The notes: generated by a model from the letters alone, not told the origin. A stretch of DNA of 64,000 nucleotides from Hydrogenophaga sp. (GCF_019635465.1 NZ_JAHBZK010000006.1:62001-126000), one strand, 5' to 3'; counted from the first letter of the stretch, positions 7,317 through 18,073 are shown. Numbers and translations: made by a program.

Positions 7317-8642
7317 ATGACCCACCGCCCCCTCCCGCCCGCCTCGGCAGCCAACCCCGGCAGCCATCGCCGCCAGTTTCTTCAGCGCGGCGCGGCCGTG
7401 TCCGCCGCCGCCATGCTGGGTGGCATGCCCCTGTTCGCCAGTGGCCAGCAGCAAGTCAAGCTGGCCTTCATGTACCCCGTCGGCGTCTCGGGTGACATCA
7501 ACCGCCTGGTCTCGACCATGATCGCGGGCTTCAACGCCGCGCACAGCGACATCCAGGTCGAGGCGATCTACGCCGGCAGCTACGACAACACCGAACAGAA
7601 GGTGATGACCGCCCTGGGCGTGGGCGACCCGCCCGCCACCTGGCTGCCGATCAACTCCATGCTGGCCACCTTCCTGGGCATGGACGCGCTCGAAGACGTG
7701 ACCGCGCTGGCCAAGGCCGACGACATCTTCCAGGACTTCCTGCCCGGCTTCCTGGGCACCTGCATGTCCGACAACAAGCTCTACGGCCTGCCCTTCCAGT
7801 GCAGCACGCCGGTCGTCTACTACAACAAGGCCGCGTTCGAGAAGGCCGGTCTCAAGGCCGGCCCCACCAACTGGGGCGAGCTGGAAGCCGCGGCCAAGGC
7901 ACTCACCGTGCGCCAGGGCGACGCCACGTCGCAGTGGGGCCTGACCATCGGCGGCGGCTGGCACGACTGGATCTTCGAGAGCTTCGTGCGCCAGAACGGT
8001 CTGGTGTTCTGGACCAAGGGCAAGGTGGCCTTCGACGCGCCCGAGAGCGTGGACGCGCTCGAGTTCTGGCTGCGCATGGTCAAGGCCGGCGTCATGCCCG
8101 CAGCCTCCACCTGGCAGAGCTCGGCCAACGACTTCATGGCCGGTCGCACCGCCATGCTCTACCACTCCACCGGCTCGATGACCAACATCCTCAAGTCCTC
8201 GTCCTTCCCGGTTGGCGTGGTGCCCATGCCCAAAAACAAGATGCTCGGCTCCACCATGGGCGGCGGCCCGATCCTCATCGCCAAGAAGCAGCCCGACGCC
8301 CACAAGCGCGCGGCCTGGACCTTTGCGCGCTGGATGACCAACACCGCCAACCAGGCGCAGTGGTGCATCGACACCGGCTACCTCGCGGCGCGCAAGTCGT
8401 CGTGGGAATCGCCGGTGCTGAAGGCGCACGTGGCCAAGCAGCCCGAGGCCCGCACCGCCTTCGTCACGGCCGAGGTGGCGGGTGCCTTCCTGCAGGTGCC
8501 GGGTTACCACAAGGTGCGCAGCTACCTGCAAAGCGCCATCGACCGCACGCTGGTGGGCGAGATCAAGCCCGACGCCGCGCTGCGTGAGGCCACGACCAAG
8601 GCCAACATCGAGATCGGTCGCCTGTCGCGTCGCCGCAGCTGA
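7317..8642 (+). CDS. ABC importer solute-binding protein, family 1
   Basis: 441 residues. The N-terminus has a twin-arginine type signal (RRQFLQRGAAVSAAAML), so it is probably exported folded and binds its ligand in the periplasm. The rest is family-1 (MalE/UgpB-like): PVGVSGDINRLVSTMIAGF near residue 58, GDPPATWLP, GLPFQCSTPVVYYNK, and GRTAMLYHSTGS near 280. Length fits UgpB-like proteins. GAAGGAG precedes the ATG. It is the first gene of a five-gene operon with two permeases, an ATPase and a DeoR regulator, with gaps of 2-20 bases. The ligand is a sugar, polyol or glycerol-phosphate type compound by family; the divergent phosphatase pair favours a phosphorylated glycerol derivative, but this is not proven. 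Confidence 0.9.
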   Translation: MTHRPLPPASAANPGSHRRQFLQRGAAVSAAAMLGGMPLFASGQQQVKLAFMYPVGVSGDINRLVSTMIAGFNAAHSDIQVEAIYAGSYDNTEQKVMTALGVGDPPATWLPINSMLATFLGMDALEDVTALAKADDIFQDFLPGFLGTCMSDNKLYGLPFQCSTPVVYYNKAAFEKAGLKAGPTNWGELEAAAKALTVRQGDATSQWGLTIGGGWHDWIFESFVRQNGLVFWTKGKVAFDAPESVDALEFWLRMVKAGVMPAASTWQSSANDFMAGRTAMLYHSTGSMTNILKSSSFPVGVVPMPKNKMLGSTMGGGPILIAKKQPDAHKRAAWTFARWMTNTANQAQWCIDTGYLAARKSSWESPVLKAHVAKQPEARTAFVTAEVAGAFLQVPGYHKVRSYLQSAIDRTLVGEIKPDAALREATTKANIEIGRLSRRRS

Positions 8643-8644
8643 GC

Positions 8645-9586
8645 ATGCCCGTGAAGAACCCGCCGATGGTCGATGTCGACAGTGCGCCAGAGCGCGTGCT
8701 GAAGCGCCGGCAGCGGCGCGAGTGGCTCACCGCCCTGGTGATGCTCGCGCCCTCGCTGGTGTTTCTGGCCGCGTTCACCTACTGGCCCATCCTGCGTTCG
8801 GCCGCCTACGGGTTCTTCGACGTGCAACTCGGCTCCGCCGACATCTACTTCGTCGGCTGGGAGAACTACCAGCGCCTGTGGCACGACGAGCTGTTCTGGC
8901 AGTCGCTGCGCAACACGGTGGTCTACATGGTGGTCACGGTGCCCACCTCCATCGGCCTGGCGCTGCTGCTGGCGGTGGCGCTGGACCGCGGCCTGCGCGG
9001 CACGGCGCTGTACCGCTCCACCTTCTTCTACCCGGTGATGATTCCGTCGGTGGCGGCGGGCATGGTGTGGGTGTTCCTGTACGCACCGGGCTACGGCCCC
9101 ATCAACGCGCTGATGGCCTGGCTTGGGCTGCCCAAGCTGGAGTGGTTGTACGACCCGCGCTGGGCGCTGCCGGCCATCATCTTCATGAGCATTTGGAAGT
9201 ACGCCGGCTACTTCATGTTGATCCTGCTGGCGGCGCTGCAGCTGGTACCACGCGACCTGTACGAGGCCGCGCGCCTGGACGGCGTGTCGGGCTTTCGGCA
9301 ACTGGTGCACATCACGGTGCCGCTGATCTCGCCCACGCTGTACTTCGTGGTGGTGATCGGTGTGCTGCACTCGTACCAGATCTTCGACTACGTGTTCGTC
9401 ATGACCCAGGGCGGCCCGGCCGACGCCACCAACGTGCTCACCTTCTACATCTACCAGAACGCCTTCCAGTTCCAGGACATCGGCACCGCCTCGGCAATCG
9501 CCAACATCCTGCTGCTGGTGGTGGGCGCATTGATTGCGGTGGTGGCCCTCACGCTGGGCCGGCGCGTGCACTACCTGGGGCGCTGA
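8645..9586 (+). CDS. ABC importer permease 1 (MalF/UgpA-like)
   Basis: 313 residues, six predicted membrane helices, starting two bases after the binding-protein stop. The cytoplasmic EAA loop is present as EAARLDGVSGFRQLVHITVP near residue 210, which docks on the ATPase. The first helix (LVMLAPSLVFLAAFTYWPI) is typical of the MalF/UgpA group without MalF's long periplasmic insert. It forms the membrane channel with the next gene's product. The final residues (YLGR) run into the next start after a two-base gap, so translation is coupled. Confidence 0.92.
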   Translation: MPVKNPPMVDVDSAPERVLKRRQRREWLTALVMLAPSLVFLAAFTYWPILRSAAYGFFDVQLGSADIYFVGWENYQRLWHDELFWQSLRNTVVYMVVTVPTSIGLALLLAVALDRGLRGTALYRSTFFYPVMIPSVAAGMVWVFLYAPGYGPINALMAWLGLPKLEWLYDPRWALPAIIFMSIWKYAGYFMLILLAALQLVPRDLYEAARLDGVSGFRQLVHITVPLISPTLYFVVVIGVLHSYQIFDYVFVMTQGGPADATNVLTFYIYQNAFQFQDIGTASAIANILLLVVGALIAVVALTLGRRVHYLGR

Positions 9587-9588
9587 CC

Positions 9589-10419
9589 ATGGCGAGCTTG
9601 CGACCCTTTGCCCGTTCGCGCTGGATGCACTGGCTGCTGGTGCCGGCGCTGCTGCTGTGGGTGAGCCCGCTGGCCTGGATGCTGCTCACCTCGTTCAAGA
9701 CCAAGGCCGAGATCTTCAACCCCGCGGCCGGCCTGTGGCCGCAGGTGCTGCAGTGGAGCAACTACCCCGCGGCGCTGGCGGTGGCGCCGTTCGGCACCTA
9801 CCTGCTCAACTCGCTGCTGGTCACCGGCGGCATCCTGCTGGCGCAGCTCACCACCATCACGCTGGCGGCCTACGCGTTCGCGCGGCTGCGCTTTCCCGGG
9901 CGCGACCTGCTGTTCGGGCTGTTCCTGCTGCAGGTGATGTTCCCGATCTACGCCACCTTCCTCACCAACTTCATCACCGTGCGCGAGCTCGGCCTCATCA
10001 ACAGCCTGTGGGCGCTGATGGTGCCCTTCATCGCCAGCGGCTACGGCACCTTCATGCTGCGCCAGTCATTCCGCCAGGTGCCCACCGAGCTGGCCGACGC
10101 CGCGCGCCTGGACGGCTGCGGGCACTGGGCCACGCTGTGGCATGTCTACCTGCCGCTGGTCAAACCCACGCTGGTGGCCTTCGGCATGATCTCGGTCGTG
10201 ACCCACTGGAACGACTACATGTGGCCGCTGCTGGTGACCAACAGCGAATCGGTGCGCACCCTGCCCATCGGCCTGGGCCTGCTGGCCAAGGCCGACAGCG
10301 GCGCCGACTGGCCGCGCCTGATGGCCGCCACCATGGTCGTCATCGCGCCGCTGCTGCTGTTCTTCATCATCTTCCAGCGCCGCTTCGTCGACAGCTTCAT
10401 GCACGCCGGTCTGAAATAA
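9589..10419 (+). CDS. ABC importer permease 2 (MalG/UgpE-like)
   Basis: 276 residues with six predicted membrane helices. The ATG lies two bases after the previous stop. The EAA loop reads DAARLDGCGHWATLWHVYLP near residue 178, and the typical MalG-family SFKTKAEIF follows the first helix. It pairs with the preceding permease to form the transmembrane part of the importer. The start is set by the short gap and the MalG-like N-terminus; longer frames upstream in the same phase overlap the first permease and are not coding. Confidence 0.92.
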   Translation: MASLRPFARSRWMHWLLVPALLLWVSPLAWMLLTSFKTKAEIFNPAAGLWPQVLQWSNYPAALAVAPFGTYLLNSLLVTGGILLAQLTTITLAAYAFARLRFPGRDLLFGLFLLQVMFPIYATFLTNFITVRELGLINSLWALMVPFIASGYGTFMLRQSFRQVPTELADAARLDGCGHWATLWHVYLPLVKPTLVAFGMISVVTHWNDYMWPLLVTNSESVRTLPIGLGLLAKADSGADWPRLMAATMVVIAPLLLFFIIFQRRFVDSFMHAGLK

Positions 10420-10439
10420 CACCACCGAAGTCTTCATCC

Positions 10440-11515
<1,076 letters not shown>

Positions 11516-11519
<4 letters not shown>

Positions 11520-12298
11520 GCAGCCTCACCCAGGTGCTGAGCGCGCGCCAGGAGCGCATCGTCGAAATCCTGCGCGCGACGCCGTCCATCACCACCGTCG
11601 AGCTCGCCAACCGCCTGGGTGTGTCGGGCGAGACGGTGCGCCGCGACCTGCAGACCCTGGCCGACGAAGGCATCGTCGAAAAATTCCACGGCGGCGTGAG
11701 CCTGCACCGCGCGGTGCAGGAGTCGCCCTTCCAGCTTCGCCTGCGCAGCAACGTGGGTGCCAAGCGCCGGCTGGCGCAGCAGGTGTCGGCCATGCTGCCC
11801 GACGGCTGCAGCCTGGTGCTCGACAACAGCAGCACCGCCTGCTTCGTGGCCGAAGCCCTGGCCGAGCGGCGCGGCCTGACCATCGCCACGCCCTCGCTGG
11901 AGGTGGCGCGCACGCTGGCGCAAAGCGGTGACCGCCACACGGTGATGCTGCCCGGCGGCACGCTGCGCAGCAGCGACATGACGCTGGCGGGTGCGAACGC
12001 GCTGCGCTTCGCCTCGCAGTTGCACCCCGACTTCATGATCGCCTCGGTCGCGGCGCTCAGCGCGCGCGGTGGCTGCCTGGACTTCGACCCCTTCGAGGTC
12101 GAGTTCAAGCAGGCCGTGATGCCGCACGCCGGCACGGTGATCGTGGTGGCCGACGCGAGCAAGTTCGAAGCGCCCGGCCTCATCACCGCCCTGGCCTGGG
12201 ACCAGGTGCAGGTGCTGGTCACCGACCAGGCCCTACCGCCCGAGCTGGCGCGCGCCGCCGACGGGGTGCGCGTGGTGGTGGCCCCACCCGGCGCCTGA
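11516..12298 (+). CDS. DeoR/GlpR-family repressor
   Basis: 260 residues. Residues about 8-62 form the DeoR winged helix-turn-helix (ARQERIVEIL, then TTVELANRLGVSGETVRRDL, the family signature). Residues about 80-240 form the DeoRC sensor domain, related to ribose-5-phosphate isomerase, with LDNSSTACFVAEAL and PGGTLRSSDMTLAG, which binds sugar phosphates in known members. The ATG overlaps the ATPase stop. As the last gene of the importer operon it most likely controls that operon and perhaps the divergent phosphatase genes in response to a phosphorylated intermediate. This is inferred from position. Confidence 0.9.
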
Positions 12299-12311
12299 AC
12301 GCGCGCCGCGC

Positions 12312-13427
12312 TCAGCCCAGCTTGCTGCGCACAAAGCGCGCCGCCACCGTCAGGCCCACGGCGGCGATCAGCAACATGGGCCAGGCATGCGGCCAGGCCT
12401 GCGCAGCGGTCATGCCCTTGAGAAAGCTGCCGTGCAGGATGATGAGGAAGTGCTTGAGCGGTATCGCCTCGGCCAGCCACTGCAACACCGTCGGCATGTT
12501 CTCGACCGGTGTTGCAAAGCCCGACATCAGCACCATGGGCACGGCCACCGCGAAGGTGCCCAGGATGGCTTGCTGCTGCGTCGAACTGACGGCCGAGATC
12601 ATCAGGCCCACGCCCACCACCGACAGGATGAACAGCGCCAGGCACGCCAGCAGCAACACGAACGAGCCGGTGAACGGAATGCCGAAACCCAGCACCCCCG
12701 CACCCACCATCACGCAGCCCAGCGTGGTGCCGATCAGCAGCGCAGGCACGGTCTTGGCGATCACGATTTCCAGCGGCGTGGTGGGCGACACCAGCAGCTG
12801 GTCGAAGGTGCCAAGCTCGCGCTCGCGCGCGATCGACAGCGCGGTGACGATGAGCGAGACGAACATCGCCAGAATGCCGGCCAGCCCCGGCACCACGAAC
12901 CAGCGGTAGATCAGGTTGGGGTTGAACCAGTGGCGCACCGCCACCACCGCTTCGGGCCCGGCCTGTGCGCTAGCGCCCAGGCGGGCGGCGATGGCCTCCA
13001 CATAACCCAGCGCCACCTGCCCGGCGTTGGCGCGTCGACCGTCCACGATCACCTGCAGCGGCGCGCTCTCGCCGCGGCCCAGCCGGCGCGAGAAATCGGC
13101 CGGCACCTGGATCGCCAGCAGCACCTCGCGGCGCTCGATCAGCGTGCGCAGTTGCGCGGGCTGCGTGATGGTGACCGTGCGGCCGACAAAGCCGGCGGCC
13201 GCCACGTCCGCCAGCAACCGTTTCGACCAGGCGCCGCTGTCCTGGTTGAGCACCGCGATGCTGGCGTTGCGCACCTCCAGCGTGGCGGCAAAGCTGAAGA
13301 TCAACAGCTGCATCAGCGGCGGCGCGATCAACAGCAGCCGCGCCTTGGGGTCGCGCAACACGCTCAGCAGTTCCTTGATGATCTGCGCCAGCAGGCGAGG
13401 GCCGGACAAGGCGGGCAACCAGCTCAT
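12312..13427 (-). CDS. ybhR: ABC-2 type efflux permease, YbhR-like
   Basis: 371 residues. One N-terminal membrane helix (ARLLLIAPPLMQLLIFSFAA), a large extracytoplasmic domain (about 50-185), then five helices with the ABC-2 signature ERELGTFDQLLVSP near residue 215. This is the layout of YbhR/YhhJ-type exporters. The start overlaps the stop of the preceding permease gene (ATGA). Last gene of a cecR-ybhG-ybhF-ybhS-ybhR type operon; in E. coli the equivalent exporter affects drug sensitivity and cation export. The order of the five genes is the same here, which is why I use these symbols. Confidence 0.88.
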   Translation of the reverse strand: MSWLPALSGPRLLAQIIKELLSVLRDPKARLLLIAPPLMQLLIFSFAATLEVRNASIAVLNQDSGAWSKRLLADVAAAGFVGRTVTITQPAQLRTLIERREVLLAIQVPADFSRRLGRGESAPLQVIVDGRRANAGQVALGYVEAIAARLGASAQAGPEAVVAVRHWFNPNLIYRWFVVPGLAGILAMFVSLIVTALSIARERELGTFDQLLVSPTTPLEIVIAKTVPALLIGTTLGCVMVGAGVLGFGIPFTGSFVLLLACLALFILSVVGVGLMISAVSSTQQQAILGTFAVAVPMVLMSGFATPVENMPTVLQWLAEAIPLKHFLIILHGSFLKGMTAAQAWPHAWPMLLIAAVGLTVAARFVRSKLG

Positions 13428-14572
13428 GGCGCAAGGTCCTTGCGGGTCTTGGCACGCGCCAGGGCCAGCAGCACCGCGCCGATCAAGGCCATGGCCAGCA
13501 GGTTCGGCCCCAGCACCGACCATTCATTGCCCGAGAGGAACAGGGTCTGCAGCGCCTCGATGTAGTAGCGCGCCGGCACCAGCCAGGTGAGCGCGCGCAA
13601 GGGCGCCGGCATGGCCGCGATCTCGAACAGAAAACCCGACAGCAGAAAGGCCGGCAGGAAACCGGTGAACAGCGCGAACTGGGCTGCGATGAACTGGTTG
13701 CGCGCCAGCGCCGAGATCAGCAGGCCCTGGCCCAGGGCCGGCAGCATGAAGACCGCCGACACCAGCAACACGGCCCACCACGAGCCCACCAGCGGCAAGC
13801 CGAACACACCCACTGCGAGGGCGCTGGCCATCATGGCCGCCACCAGACCCAGACCCACATAGGGCAACAGCTTGCCCAGCAGGATTTCGCTCACCCGTGC
13901 GGGCGTGGACAGCAGCGCCTCCATGGTGCCGCGCTCCCATTCGCGCGCCACCACCAGCGCCGTCAGCAAGGTGCCGATCATGGTCATCACGATGGCGATG
14001 GCACCGGGCACGAGGTAGCGCCGGCTCTCGATCTCGGCGTTGAACCAGAAGCGCGGCTGCACGTTCACGCGCTGCGCCGGGGCCATGCCTTGTGCCAGTG
14101 CCCAGCCGCTTACCACGCCCTGTGCGTAGCGGGCCACAAAGCCCGCGCTGTTGGGCTGTGCGCCGTCGGTGATCACCTGTACCCAGGGTTGTGTGCCGGT
14201 GTGGGCCATGCGCTGTGGCAGGTCGGCCGGGATCACCACGTAGCCCTTGAGGTGGCCGCTCGCCACCGCCTCGGCCAGCTCGCGGCGATCGCGCGCGGGA
14301 TGCACTTCGAAGTAGCGTGTGGCGGCGAAGGCCGCAGCCAGTGACTGCGCGGCGGGGCCGTCGGCTTCGAGCACCACGCCGATGGGCACGCGGCGGATGT
14401 CGAGCGAGACCGCGTAGGCGAACAGGAACAGCAGCAGCACCGGCAGCACGAAGGCGATCAGCAGGGCCGATGGATCGCGCAGGATCTGCAGGCTCTCCTT
14501 TCGCACCAGGGCACGCAGGCGCCGCAGCGCGGGCGTGGCGCCACTGGTGTGGGTGCGCTGCGTTGCGTTCAT
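13424..14572 (-). CDS. ybhS: ABC-2 type efflux permease, YbhS-like
   Basis: 382 residues with the same plan as its downstream partner: an N-terminal helix (LLIAFVLPVLLLFLFAYA), an extracytoplasmic domain (about 60-190), five more helices and the signature EWERGTMEALLSTP near residue 225. With YbhR it should form the heterodimeric membrane channel. It overlaps both neighbours by four bases, so it is translated with them. The start at 14572 is chosen by the ATGA overlap with the ATPase gene. Confidence 0.88.
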   Translation of the reverse strand: MNATQRTHTSGATPALRRLRALVRKESLQILRDPSALLIAFVLPVLLLFLFAYAVSLDIRRVPIGVVLEADGPAAQSLAAAFAATRYFEVHPARDRRELAEAVASGHLKGYVVIPADLPQRMAHTGTQPWVQVITDGAQPNSAGFVARYAQGVVSGWALAQGMAPAQRVNVQPRFWFNAEIESRRYLVPGAIAIVMTMIGTLLTALVVAREWERGTMEALLSTPARVSEILLGKLLPYVGLGLVAAMMASALAVGVFGLPLVGSWWAVLLVSAVFMLPALGQGLLISALARNQFIAAQFALFTGFLPAFLLSGFLFEIAAMPAPLRALTWLVPARYYIEALQTLFLSGNEWSVLGPNLLAMALIGAVLLALARAKTRKDLAP

Positions 14573-16332
14573 GTTGTGGCTGCCATTGCAGAGTCCGCGC
14601 GGTCTTCGCGCTCGATGAAGCGGATGAAGGCCGCCTCCATGCTGGGCTGCTCGCCGGGTTCGGCCACCGCGGCCTTGAGCGCATCGGGTGCGTCGAGCGC
14701 GATCAGCCGACCGCGCACCATGAGGGCCACGCGGTCGCAGTACTCGGCCTCGTCCATGAAGTGGGTGGTGACCATCACCGTCACACCGGTCTGCACCAGG
14801 CCGTTGATGTGGGTCCAGAACTCGCGCCGGGTGGTCGGGTCCACGCCCGAGGTCGGTTCGTCCAGGAACAACACGCGCGGGCGATGCATGAGCGCGCAGG
14901 CCAGCGCCAGGCGTTGCTTGATGCCCAGGGGCAGGGCGTCGGGCGATCGCGAGAGGTAGGGCGCGAGGTGAAACACCTCGATCATTTCGGCAATGCGTTC
15001 GGCCTTGGTGGCGCCGGTGAGGCCGTACACGCCGGCCGAAAACGCCAGGTTCTGCGTCACGCTGAGCAGGCCGTAGAGCGAGAACTTCTGCGCCATGTAA
15101 CCCAGCTGGCGTTTGGCGGCCTCGCCCGCGCTCGCCAGGTCGTGCCCGGCCACCAGCGCACGACCGCTGCTGGGCCGCAGCAGACCGCACAGCATCTTGA
15201 AGGTGGTGGACTTGCCCGCGCCGTTGGGCCCGAGCAGGCCAAAGATCTCGCCCGCCTGCACCGCAAAGCCCACATCGTCGGTAGCGACGAAATCGCCGAA
15301 GCGGCGCGTGAGGTGCACGCACTCGACCACCGGCGTCGTCGCCTCGTCTTTCGGTGAAGGCGTGGCCTTGTCGGTGAGGCGCGCGGCCAGTGGTGAGGTG
15401 CCGCCCGGCCCGCCGCCCAGCAGGTCGACGAAGGCGTCCTCGAAGCGCGGTGGCGCGGCGCTGGCCTGGGCGTGGTGGCGCGCCAGCAGGCGGCGCAGAT
15501 CGTCATCCGCGGCGTCGGCACGCAGCACCAGGCGCAAGGCCGCACCCTGGATCACGCCGTCGCCCACCGAAGGCAGGTCCAGCGCTTCGCGCAACAGCGC
15601 GCGCCGATCCGTGCCCGGTACCGCGACGCGCAGCGTGCGCCCCTGCAGGCCGGCGGTGAGTTCGCCGGGCGCGCCGGCGAACAGCAGCTGGCCTTCGTTG
15701 AGCAGCAGCACGCGCTGGCAGCGTTCGGCCTCGTCGAGGTAGGCCGTGGCCCAGACGACGGCCATGCCTTCGTCGGTGAGTGCCTGCACCATGCGCCACA
15801 GGTCCTGTCGGCTGACCGGGTCCACGCCCACGCCGGGCTCGTCGAGCAGCAGCACCTGCGGGCGCGCCATGATTGCACACGCCAGACCGAGTTTTTGCTT
15901 CATGCCGCCCGAGAGTTGACCGGCGCGGCGCTCGGTGAACGGGGCCAGCCGCGTGAACGACAGCAACTGGGCGAACAAGCTGTCGTGGTGCGCGGCATCA
16001 ATGCCGCGCAGCTCGGCGTACAGCCGCAGGTTCTCGGCCACCGACAGTTCTTCGTACAGGCCGAAGCGCTGCGGCATGTAGCCCACGCGGTCGGCCAGTG
16101 CCTCGCCTTCACTGGCCGGATCCAGTCCCGCGACGCGCAGCTGGCCGGCATCGGCGCGCAGCAGGCCGGCCATCAGGCGCATCAGCGTGGTCTTGCCGGC
16201 GCCGTCCGGGCCCACCAGGCCGGTGAGCTCGCCCGCGTGCAGGGTGCCGGTGATGCCCTGCAAGGCCTTGACCGGACCGAACTGCCGGGACACACCGTCG
16301 AGGCTGACCGCCGCAGCGCGCGCAGGCGTCAT
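14569..16332 (-). CDS. ybhF: Dual ABC ATPase of efflux system, YbhF-like
   Basis: 587 residues with two nucleotide-binding domains in one chain. Domain 1 (about 5-235): Walker A GPDGAGKTT, signature LSGGMKQK, Walker B VLLLDEPG. Domain 2 (about 335-565): Walker A GPNGAGKST, a degenerate signature LPLGIKQR and Walker B VLFLDEPTSG. The weaker signature in domain 2 suggests the two sites are not equivalent, common in such fusions. It energises the YbhS/YbhR-like channel. The stop overlaps the ybhS-like start; the membrane-fusion gene is one base upstream. Confidence 0.92.
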   Translation of the reverse strand: MTPARAAAVSLDGVSRQFGPVKALQGITGTLHAGELTGLVGPDGAGKTTLMRLMAGLLRADAGQLRVAGLDPASEGEALADRVGYMPQRFGLYEELSVAENLRLYAELRGIDAAHHDSLFAQLLSFTRLAPFTERRAGQLSGGMKQKLGLACAIMARPQVLLLDEPGVGVDPVSRQDLWRMVQALTDEGMAVVWATAYLDEAERCQRVLLLNEGQLLFAGAPGELTAGLQGRTLRVAVPGTDRRALLREALDLPSVGDGVIQGAALRLVLRADAADDDLRRLLARHHAQASAAPPRFEDAFVDLLGGGPGGTSPLAARLTDKATPSPKDEATTPVVECVHLTRRFGDFVATDDVGFAVQAGEIFGLLGPNGAGKSTTFKMLCGLLRPSSGRALVAGHDLASAGEAAKRQLGYMAQKFSLYGLLSVTQNLAFSAGVYGLTGATKAERIAEMIEVFHLAPYLSRSPDALPLGIKQRLALACALMHRPRVLFLDEPTSGVDPTTRREFWTHINGLVQTGVTVMVTTHFMDEAEYCDRVALMVRGRLIALDAPDALKAAVAEPGEQPSMEAAFIRFIEREDRADSAMAATT

Positions 16333-16333
16333 C

Positions 16334-17332
16334 TCACGACCCCGGTTGCAGCGTCACGGTGACTGGCATGCCCTGCAGCAAGCGCCCGTCCGGCTGGGGC
16401 ACGACGATGCGCAGGCGGTACACGAGGTCGGTGCGCAGCTCGGGTGTTTCCACCGAGCGGGGCGTGAACTCGGCACGCGGCGACACCGAACCCACCTGGC
16501 CCGCCAGAGCGTCGCCCAGGCTGTCGCTGCGCACCTGCACGCGGGTGCCGGGCTTGAACTCGGCCAGCCGCGTTTCGGGTACGTAGGCGCGTACGTAGGC
16601 CGGTCCGCCGAGCGAGAGGCTCAGCACCGGCTCGCGCGCGCCCACCAGCGCACCCGGCTCGCGCAGGCGGGCCATCACGGTGCCGTCGGCCGGCGCGAAC
16701 AGGTGCGCGTCGGCGCGTGCGGTGCGGGCCTGCGACCACTGGGCTTCGGCCGCGGCCAGGCGCGAGCGCGCAGCGTCGATGTCTTCGGCGCGTGCGCCGG
16801 CCTGCTGCAATGCCAGCGACTGGCGTGCCGCGGCCAGCGCGGCCTGTGCCTCGTCGCGCGCCGAGGTGGCGGCCACCAGGGCCTGCTCACTGGTGGCGCG
16901 TGTGGCGATGAGCTGTTGCTGGCGATCGAACTCGATCGTGGTGCGCCGCGCCACCGCTTCGGCCTGCACCACGGCGGCGCGGGCGCGCGCGATCTCCTGC
17001 GGGCGGTTGCCGGCTTGCAGCTTGGCGACCTCGGCACGCGCCTGGTCCACCGCCGCCTTGGCGCCGGCCTCGGCGTCGCTGAGCAGGTCGGGGTCGATCT
17101 CGGCCAGCAGGTCGCCCTCGCGCACCGTGCTGCCTTCGTCGACCAGCACCTTGATCACGCGCCCGCCCTGTCGAAACGCCAGATCGACCTCGCGGATGTC
17201 GACGTTGCCGTACAGCGGCGCGGGGCCGGTGGTGGGGTGCGTGCGCCACCAGCCGATGCCGACGGCGACCAGTGCCAGGGCCAGCACCAGCGCGATCAGC
17301 GGGCGTGGGCGGCGGGGTGTCGAGGTGTTCAT
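16334..17332 (-). CDS. ybhG: HlyD-family membrane-fusion protein, YbhG-like
   Basis: 332 residues. One N-terminal membrane anchor (PLIALVLALALVAVGIGWW, about 11-29), a biotinyl/lipoyl-like half (VDIREVDLAFRQGGRV then LVDEGSTVREGDLLAEIDP), a long alpha-helical hairpin (about 90-205, Ala/Glu/Gln/Arg-rich) and the second lipoyl half with APADGTVMARLREPGALV. This is a periplasmic adaptor linking the ABC-2 exporter to an outer-membrane channel, which is not encoded here. First structural gene after cecR, with a nine-base gap. Confidence 0.9.
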   Translation of the reverse strand: MNTSTPRRPRPLIALVLALALVAVGIGWWRTHPTTGPAPLYGNVDIREVDLAFRQGGRVIKVLVDEGSTVREGDLLAEIDPDLLSDAEAGAKAAVDQARAEVAKLQAGNRPQEIARARAAVVQAEAVARRTTIEFDRQQQLIATRATSEQALVAATSARDEAQAALAAARQSLALQQAGARAEDIDAARSRLAAAEAQWSQARTARADAHLFAPADGTVMARLREPGALVGAREPVLSLSLGGPAYVRAYVPETRLAEFKPGTRVQVRSDSLGDALAGQVGSVSPRAEFTPRSVETPELRTDLVYRLRIVVPQPDGRLLQGMPVTVTLQPGS

Positions 17333-17341
17333 GTCGGCTCC

Positions 17342-18028
17342 TCAGTTCAGCAGCAGGGCACTCAGCTGGCGTTGCAGCGCGGCGCGTGCGCGCTCGCTCT
17401 CGGGCTGGGCGATGCGGGGCCAGCCCAGCAGCCGCTGTGCGCTTGCGCGCGATGCCCGCCAGACCACGACCTGCCCCACCAGCGCCACCACCAGCAGCCG
17501 GGCCTCGGTCTCGTCGGGCTCGTCGCGCAAGCGCATCACCAGCGCCACCAGCCGTTGCAGCAGCTCGCCCATGAAGCCGGTGTAGAGCCGGTCGAAGGCG
17601 GCGGTGGGGTGCGCCTGCTCGCGCAGGATCAGCCGCGCCCAGGGCTCGGTCTGCGGGCTGAGCATGAGGCCCAGCATGCGATCGGCCACCGACAGGATGG
17701 GTGGCAACCAGCGCTTGCGGCGCGCGGCCGGGGTGAGCCCACCAGGGCGCGGGTCGTTCAACAGCGCATCGACCTCGCCCACCACCGGCGCAAGCTGGGC
17801 TTGCACCTGGGTGGCAATGGCGTCGAACACCGCCAGGTACAGGCCTTCCTTGCCGCCGAAGTGGTAGCCGATGAGCGCCTGGTTGACGCCGGCGCGCTCG
17901 GTGATTTCGCGCGTGGAGACGGCGTCGAATCCGTGCAGCGAAAAGCTGTCGGTGGCGGCGCGGATCAGCAGTTCGCGGGTGGCGTCGCCGCGCGCAGGCG
18001 CGGCGGTCGGGGTGCGGGCAGTGGGCAT
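17342..18028 (-). CDS. cecR: TetR-family regulator, CecR-like
   Basis: 228 residues. Residues about 18-65 form the TetR DNA-binding domain (RELLIRAATDSFSLHGFDAV, then TREITERAGVNQALIGYHF and GGKEGLY). The C-terminal part matches the CecR/DUF1956 type (LMLSPQTEPWARLILREQ). In E. coli CecR represses ybhGFSR and rhlE and responds to some antibiotics. Here it heads the same set of exporter genes in the same order, and an AT-rich palindrome lies 10 bases upstream of its ATG, so autoregulation of the whole operon is likely. Confidence 0.88.
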   Translation of the reverse strand: MPTARTPTAAPARGDATRELLIRAATDSFSLHGFDAVSTREITERAGVNQALIGYHFGGKEGLYLAVFDAIATQVQAQLAPVVGEVDALLNDPRPGGLTPAARRKRWLPPILSVADRMLGLMLSPQTEPWARLILREQAHPTAAFDRLYTGFMGELLQRLVALVMRLRDEPDETEARLLVVALVGQVVVWRASRASAQRLLGWPRIAQPESERARAALQRQLSALLLN

Positions 18029-18037
18029 GCCCGCATG

Positions 18038-18057
18038 TTATTTAATCAATTGAATAA
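18038..18057. promoter_or_regulatory. Probable CecR operator
   Basis: TTATTTAATCAATTGAATAA is an imperfect 20-bp palindrome centred on an AATT/CAATTG core, in otherwise GC-rich DNA, 10-29 bases upstream of the cecR-like start. TetR-family operators have this form and place. The AT-rich stretch could also overlap the -10 element of the operon promoter. No footprint evidence is available from sequence alone. Confidence 0.6.
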
Positions 18058-18073
18058 GTCAATGCGGCGCAAC

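Noticed and set aside
8482-9588. Long in-frame extension upstream of the second permease
   Set aside because: It overlaps the first permease gene in another frame; the permease starts at 9589 with the family N-terminus.
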